In this document: positions 58,498 through 64,000 of the stretch, piece after piece
How positions within the stretch are numbered: the stretch's first letter is position 1
How the letters are laid out: each line of letters opens with the position of its first letter
Position numbers and translations under genes: made by a program
Assembly: GCA_009823505.1 (NCBI GenBank)
Contig: VZQC01012403.1
Span: 17,568 to 81,567 of the forward strand
Direction of reading: 5' to 3'
Source of the DNA: Rhizomys pruinosus
Lineage: Eukaryota; Chordata; Mammalia; Rodentia; Spalacidae
Length of the DNA: 64,000 nucleotides
Notes under the pieces: generated by a model
The model's database searches: none
Told to the model about the DNA's origin: nothing
The model's input: only the letters and a program-made list of their open reading frames with translations

Positions 58498-58543
<46 letters not shown>
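58498..58543 (+). repeat. (CA)n microsatellite
   Basis: Nearly uninterrupted CA dinucleotides. Confidence 0.95.
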
Positions 58544-58544
<1 letters not shown>

Positions 58545-59049
58545 CATTGGAGTTGGATGTTTTGGTCCATGTAGAGTGTCACATACCTGCAGCGGCATGC
58601 TTGACCTCCTCAAATACTGAATGGATTTAACCTGCGCTCGGAGACAACAGCTGAGTCAGTGGGAGTGACGTCCTGGGAGGATTGCGCAGGCGATGCACCC
58701 AGTAATGTGGAGGAGGTGGTGGTGGCGGTGCAGCGAGGCCGGCCAGGGGCTGCAGTGCGCTGCAGCAGCAGCGCCTGAACCCCCAGCCCGCCCAACAGCC
58801 TAGTCACCGGGCAGAGACATGGATGAGCAGAGGTCATAGTTGGAGCGGGCTTTGTCTCTATAGAGTTCTCTGAGAAGCCGCAGTGAATGCCCTTAAGAAA
58901 CATTAAAAAAAGGAATTTTCCAGATTTGAAGGCAGTAACTATGTTTTCTGTTTGTGATGACTGTTCTTCCCTGTGTCTGAGGTTCATGTAGTTGTGTTCT
59001 TTATGCATCCAAGGTTTTGTGTGTAAGGTATGTCTAGTGATTAAGTTAT

Positions 59050-59053
59050 CTAT

Positions 59054-59088
<35 letters not shown>

Positions 59089-59292
59089 TTATGTGTATGA
59101 GTATACTGTCTGCATGTAGGTTGGTGCACCCGTGTTGTGCAATGCCGTGGAGGTCAGAAGAGGGTATCGGATTCCCCTGGAACTGGAGTTAAAGACAGTT
59201 CTTAGCTGCCATGTGGGTGCTGGGAATCGAACCCGAGTCCTCTGCAAGAGCAGTCGGCTCTCTTAACTGCTGAGCCATCTCTCCAGCCCGAT
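59050..59292 (-). mobile_element. B2 SINE, antisense, with (ATTT)n tail
   Basis: (TATT)n at 59049-59092, then TGCACCCGTGTTGTGCAATG ... CTGAGCCATCTCTCCAGCCC. Flanked by GATTAAGTT (59038-59046 and 59290-59298), a target duplication. Confidence 0.95.
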
Positions 59293-60928
59293 TAAGTTTT
59301 CTTTGTGTATTTGTCAGTCCTTATAAATGTTCTCTCAGACAGAGTGGCCACTTCAAGTTTCATATTTTTGTGTACAGAATCATTCAGCATGCCAGACTAG
59401 ATATGCATGTGCAAACTTTAAAATCTGAATACTTAAAATACTCAGTATTTTATTTTGGAATTGTGTTCAGCAATGTGACCATCTATTTGCTCGGGTTTCA
59501 ACTTAATACTAAGTGCATCGTTCTTTTTCTTGAGTTACTTGATTCTTGAGGCAGGCTACAATGTTCTTTCTGGATCTGTGGTGGGGACTCCTCTCTAGTG
59601 TTTGTATTTTTTGTGACCTCTGCTGCTTTGTCCTCAATGCTTTTTAGCTCTGCTGTTAAATCCTGTATTTCCTTTTCGGTGTCTTTTGTTTCTTTGTGCA
59701 GGACGAGTCTTGTTACTTTTTGGGATTTCTGTTGTCAGTCTTGATGGCTGCTTGGACTTTGGTGATAATGGAGGAGTATTCTCAGGAGTTTGGACTTTGG
59801 TCTCTTTTATTTTTTTTTTTGTCCATACTGCCATCTTATCTAGGCAGACCACAACACTGTGGTCTGATGCATGACAACAGAATGAAATAGCAATATCATA
59901 CTAATCATCAATGGCTCCTAGCTCCCCCGATCTCAACTTTTTGGAAAGGATCATGAGCCAAACTTTTGAGGTTTATTTCTTCTTGTCACCTTTTGAAGTT
60001 CCTTTTCTTTCTCCTTTAATTCTTGTTAAGCATGAAGGAGTTTTATGTTCATATCTTCGATTGCAGCTTTCCTTTGAAAATATCAGAAGCTGTAGTTAAT
60101 AAAGCTTCCTTTGCCTTGCTTAGTTGAGACGCTGCACTGTTGTGTCTGATTGGGCTACATCAATCTTTGAATGTTCTTCATTTCCTGATTTATTAAAGCT
60201 CATGAGATCTTTCTCTTGACTCTCCTCTTTCTGGGGACCTTGTGTTTCTTGTTTAAGGTATGTCTAGTGTCCTCTATGTTAGTTCTGTCATACAAAGTGG
60301 CCACTTATCGTTTATATGCACAGAATTATTTGGCATACCAGACTGGATTTGCATGTGCAAACTTAAATCTGAATATTTAAGAAATGCATTGAAAGACCAA
60401 AAATTTGTTTATTTCTTGTTTTGTGCTCTCAACCAAAGTCCTAGGCATAAGAACATAAAAACCATCATATGACCAGTCTATTTGAATGATTACCTAGGTC
60501 TGCATGTTAGGCACTAGCTTTTCAGAAAGCTGGTGACTGCAAAATTGCAGCTTAATTTTTTTCTCATTTCTGTTCCCTTTAAAGGTAATGCTGCTGGAAC
60601 ACCCAGCTTTGAGATCCTGAGTTTTGTATTGCGATTATTTTGCGGGGGGAGGGTACTTTGAGGTTCATAGTGTCAGCTGACCCTGTGTTCAAAAATTAAT
60701 TTTTTCTCATATACTCAATAGATTTTTAAAATAAGGTTCGAATGGCAGAAAAGGATTCTTTGAGGAAAAGGGATTCGGTTGTGTTGCACAGTGATTGTTC
60801 ATTGTTTTGTTATCTTTCATTGTTACGTTGTAATTACTTTTATTGTTATATTGTAATTTTTCATTGCTACTTGACACCAAATGCCAAAAACGAGCCTCTA
60901 AATCGGTTGTTAAAAATGACAGGATTTA

Positions 60929-61077
60929 GCCAGGCGTGGTGGCGCACACCTTTAATCCTAGCACTTGGGAGGCAGAGGTAGGCAGATCTTTGTGAGTTCA
61001 AGGCCAGCCTGGTCTACAGAGTGAGTTCCAGGACAGCTGGGGCTACAGGGAGACCCTGTCTCGAAAAGACCAAAAAA
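60929..61077 (+). mobile_element. B1 SINE, sense
   Basis: GCCAGGCGTGGTGGCGCACACC ... GACCCTGTCTCGAAAAGACC plus (ATA/AAT) tail. It interrupts the duplicated-block zone; AGGATTT flanks it on both sides. Confidence 0.96.
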
Positions 61078-61589
61078 ATAATAATAATAAATAAATAAAT
61101 AGGATTTTCCTTGGGGAAAGGGATTCAGTTGTGCTGCAAAGTGATTGTTCATTGTTTTGTTATCTTTCATTGCTATTTTGACATCAAATGCTGGAAAAAG
61201 GTCTCCAGATGTTGAAGTCTGGTTGTCTTCAGGTGTTACAGTTGCATGATTTGTGATTTCAGTGCCTGCTGCAAATCCATCAAATATTCCATTTTTTCCT
61301 TGAGACTGAATGACTATTGGTGCTGATGAGCCTGCCTGAGCATTCTTGAAAATATCATCTTTTCTGTATTTGCCTCTATTCCCACCCAGACAAACACTGC
61401 ACCTAGCATTTCCTTCGGTGGCTGGCTGGTTAGCCAGTGGTGGGTAAGGTCCTGTTCATCAGGACAACCTAAGACAGGCGCAGTCAGATGTTGGCATGCT
61501 AGAGGTGAGGTATGACCTATGCACTCAATCAGGCTCCAACTATGTTTGTCATCTTTTTGTTGTTGTTGTTTAAAAGTAAAAGGGGTGGT

Positions 61590-61745
61590 AGCCAGGCATG
61601 GTGGCACACGCCTTTAATCCTGCACTTGGGAGGCAGAGGCAGGCGGATCTTTGTGAGTTCAAGGCCAGCCTGGTCTACAGAGCCAGTTCCAGGACAGCTG
61701 GGGCTACAGGGAGACCCTGTCTCGAAAAGACCAAAAAAAAAAAAG
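61590..61745 (+). mobile_element. B1 SINE, sense
   Basis: GCCAGGCATGGTGGCACACG ... GACCCTGTCTCGAAAAGACC and poly-A, flanked by the direct repeat AGTAAAAGGGGTGG / AGTAAGAGGGGTGG. Confidence 0.96.
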
Positions 61746-62207
61746 TAAGAGGGGTGGATATGTAGAGTGTTCCACACCTGCAGTGGCATGCTTGACATCC
61801 TCGAACACTGAACGAATTTCACCTGCTCTAGGAGGCCACAGCTGAGTCTGTGGTCTGATCAGCACCTGAGGCGTTTCCAGAAGAAGCAGAGGACATTCGT
61901 GTATAAATCCTTGTCCTTCCCACAATAAAGGAGCTGGCAGGTGCTCGCGTCCTCACTGCGTTCACCCTGTCTACTCACCTCTTCCTGGTCAAGGCCTTGG
62001 AACTCCGCCGGCTGGCCCAGAGGGTTCCTACAGGTCCACTTTATATTCCCCTGATTGCCCTCCAGGTTTTATAAAATAGTAATTACAGTAATACTTAAAA
62101 TATTTCTTTTCATTATTTGACAGTATTTGATATTTAAACTTCATGTTATAATGACTTATTTTAAGAAATGGCTTGTATATAACACAAAATTTTCCTAGTT
62201 AAGCTTT

Positions 62208-62397
62208 CTTTTTTTTTTTTTGTCTTTTTGAGACAGGGTCTCCCTGTAGCCCCAGAGACCCTCTGGTCTACAGAGTGAGTTCCCTGTCGTGGAACTCACT
62301 CTGTAGACCAGGCAGGCCTTGAACTCACAAAGATCCGCCTGCCTCTGCCTCCCAAGTGCTAGGATTAAAGGCGTGCACCACCACGCCCGACTTAAGC
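62208..62397 (-). mobile_element. B1 SINE, antisense, with internal inverted duplication
   Basis: Poly-T, TGTCTTTTTGAGACAGGGTC ... ACCACGCCCGAC. The middle carries an extra ~45 bp that is an inverted copy of its own central region (62263-62283), creating a perfect 21-bp stem with 62291-62311. Confidence 0.92.
62263..62311. repeat. Perfect 21-bp hairpin inside B1
   Basis: The left arm CTGGTCTACAGAGTGAGTTC plus C (62263-62283), a 7-nt loop CTGTCGT, and the right arm beginning GGAACTCACTCTGTAGACCA (62291-62311) pair with no mismatch. Confidence 0.93.
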
Positions 62398-63037
62398 TTT
62401 CTTTTTTAATATAAGCAGCAGTGCAACACAGTACTTAATAATTGCAGCTTTGGAGCAGGCATCCTGCCTTTGAACCCTGCCTGACTCCAGCACTTACCAG
62501 CTGCAAGACCAGGTGGATCCTTTATTAAATCCAAGCCATGGTTTCTGACAGTAGAAGAGGAGTTGTGGTGGTCGCTCTATTCTGGCTCCAGAACTTGGTG
62601 TAAACATTCTGTCTGTGGAGAGCACTCCCTCAGCTCCTCCGCAATGTTACTTTCATTTCAGTGAGCATCACTCCGTTTGCATTCAACAGTGCACCTAGCC
62701 AGCCTCCAGGGCCTTGATGAAGCAGGACTACTAGCTTGGCTTGATGCCGAATTCCAGGTCTTGACCCTTTCTTGCTAAGAATTACGTGGTGATTCTGAAG
62801 TTTAGTGTTTCAAAGAAGATACTCCATGCAGGCTGTCCATTTCCTTGGAAGGAAATCTTTTTTTGTTTGTTTGTTTTGACTAGGAATTTTCTGTTTAGTG
62901 TTCCTTTTTCTTAGAGTTCAGACATCCAGGAGGATATCCCTGGGATAAGGCTTTTTCAGTGTTTCTGCTTGATATTTGGAGCTGTTTCTGTAGAATCCTA
63001 TACACTCAGGTCTCCTCCTTGTGTGGATTTCGTTTCC

Positions 63038-63087
63038 GTTATTCATTCTATCTATCTATCTATCTATCTATCTGTCTATCTATCTAT
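63038..63087 (+). repeat. (CTAT)n microsatellite
   Basis: TCTATCTATC repeats with one CTGT interruption, at the tail side of an antisense B1. Confidence 0.95.
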
Positions 63088-63238
63088 TAATTTTTGGTAT
63101 TTTTGAGACAGGGTCTCCCTGTAGCCCCAGCTGTCCTGGAACTCGCTGTGTAAACCAGGCTGGCCTTGAACTCACAAAGATCTGCCTGCCTCTGCCTCCC
63201 GAGTGCTGGGATTAAAGGTGTGTGCCACCATGCCCAGT
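63088..63238 (-). mobile_element. B1 SINE, antisense
   Basis: GGTATTTTTGAGACAGGGTC ... GTGTGCCACCATGCCCAG. Confidence 0.95.
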
Positions 63239-63564
63239 TTCCTTTGTTTTTTTAAATCATTGTTTTTATACCTTTTTTGCCCTCCCACCCTCCCATGTGT
63301 GTGTCTTGTTTCTTTGGATTTTCTTGATTTTGTTTTAGATACTCACTTTTCATCCACTTTGCTTTTAAAACTTAACAAGAACAGATAGGATAATTTAGAA
63401 AAGTAGCAGCGGAGTAAGTGATTACACATTATAACTTATCTTTTTTGAGAGCTCTGCTACAGTGTACTTACTGTTTTACAGATTAACCACATGCAGCATG
63501 CTGATATGTATTATTAGACTGTGGTTGTGTTGTATTGTTTATAGTGGATATTTATGTAAGGTTA

Positions 63565-63914
63565 TGACACGCTCCCCCCAGAATGAAAGGCCACGAGGTC
63601 TAAGTTCTTCGGAGCAAGGTTTAATTCAAGGTAGCTGGGGCTAGGCTCAGGGGAGAGGTAGAGCCAAGCATAGAATGGCATCTGGCTTGGGAATTTAAGG
63701 GATAAGGTGGGAGTGGGATTCAGTGAGAGTGGGGTGGGTCGGAATCTGGTATCTGGCTTCCAGAAGGGCGAAGGGTGAGGCGGAAGATTCCTGAGTAATC
63801 GGTGGTGGCCTGCTTTAGCATAGCCAAAGGCTATGCCTGGTAGAGCAGGTTCTTGGACCTCCGGTCTTAGGTGTCTCTGCATTCCAGTGGGCTTCTGGAT
63901 CTCACAACCTGACA
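63565..63914 (-). mobile_element. Probable ERV1-type LTR, antisense, at window edge
   Basis: About 350 bp with TG...CA ends. On the minus strand it starts TGTCAGGTTGTGAGATCC, preceded by a purine-rich ACAAAAGGCTGGAA resembling a polypurine tract. It carries an ATTAAA-type signal in TTGAATTAAACCTTGC and ends GAGCGTGTCA. Sequence right of 63914 would be the 3' internal end if a provirus continues beyond the window. Confidence 0.5.
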
Positions 63915-64000
63915 TTCCAGCCTTTTGTTCCTATAGGAAAAAGGGCAGAGTTCTGTCTTCTGTATCTGCTTCAGAGCTGATCAGGGGCGAAGTCCTGGGG

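Larger units (their letters stand above)
58563..61930. repeat. Zone of diverged local duplications (unclassified)
   Basis: Three block pairs are similar. 58569-58655 resembles 61758-61850 (ATGTAGAGTGT, GGCATGCTTGAC, ACAGCTGAGTC). 59026-59430, after removing a B2 insertion, resembles 60257-60400 (AAGGTATGTCTAGTG, GTGGCCACTT, GCATGTGCAAACTT). 60757-60895 resembles 61112-61195 (GTGATTGTTCATTGTTTTG). The minus strand has coding-like stretches such as GEIRSVFEDVKHATAG (about 61790-61840) and a Ser/Lys/Pro-rich frame at 59634-59852, but with stops. Either degenerate retrocopies of unrecognised transcripts or an unnamed repeat family. No identity claimed. Confidence 0.5.

Noticed and set aside
58610..59008. 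132-codon minus-strand open frame as a host gene
   Set aside because: No recognised domain; part of it is shared with the block at 61758-61850 and it lacks supporting splice or polyadenylation structure.

Overview
The window is mammalian nuclear DNA from a muroid rodent. B1 (7SL-derived), B2 (tRNA-derived) and B4-type SINEs occur throughout, together with L1, MaLR and ERV LTRs. The B1 and B2 copies share diagnostic variants that do not match the mouse or rat consensus forms I know, so a muroid outside Mus/Rattus is likely; I cannot name the species.

The only host protein-coding gene I can support is Ercc6 (Cockayne syndrome B, CSB), on the + strand. Six consecutive coding exons are present, corresponding to human exons 3-8: 241-361, 3438-3549, 9577-10300, 31310-31438, 37876-38034 and 43185-43320. 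Together they encode the end of the N-terminal region, the acidic region, the nuclear localisation signal and the first SNF2 ATPase motifs (Walker A DEMGLGKT, motif Ia). All six are intact, in phase and free of stops. The upstream exon(s) and everything from SNF2 motif II onward lie outside the window. Intron 7 uses a GC-AG splice pair.

The other ~98% is intronic. Intron 3 holds a 37-bp repeat and a 38-bp minisatellite (~1.45 kb). Intron 4 holds L1 remnants, a solo LTR with target-site duplication, and SINEs. Intron 5 (21 kb) holds a 48-bp minisatellite (~1.2 kb), a 31-bp minisatellite (~1.6 kb) with a CpG gradient, nested SINEs, a MaLR LTR and a U1 snRNA retropseudogene. Intron 6 holds a long AT-rich palindrome. 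Intron 7 holds SINEs and a perfect short hairpin.

Intron 8 (>20.6 kb, unfinished) holds a DNA-transposon remnant, an ERVK-type LTR and a 4.26-kb antisense ERVL provirus bounded by a 5-bp target duplication (GAGGT). The provirus has an inverted segment in its 5' LTR/primer-binding region and shuffled gag/pol pieces. The same intron also has a repeat-free stretch resembling a conserved non-coding element, a zone of diverged local duplications, and an ERV1-type LTR at the right edge. I found no operon, CRISPR array or novel multi-gene system. The notable material is structural: an inversion-bearing provirus, three minisatellites, a palindrome and a non-canonical intron inside a DNA-repair gene.
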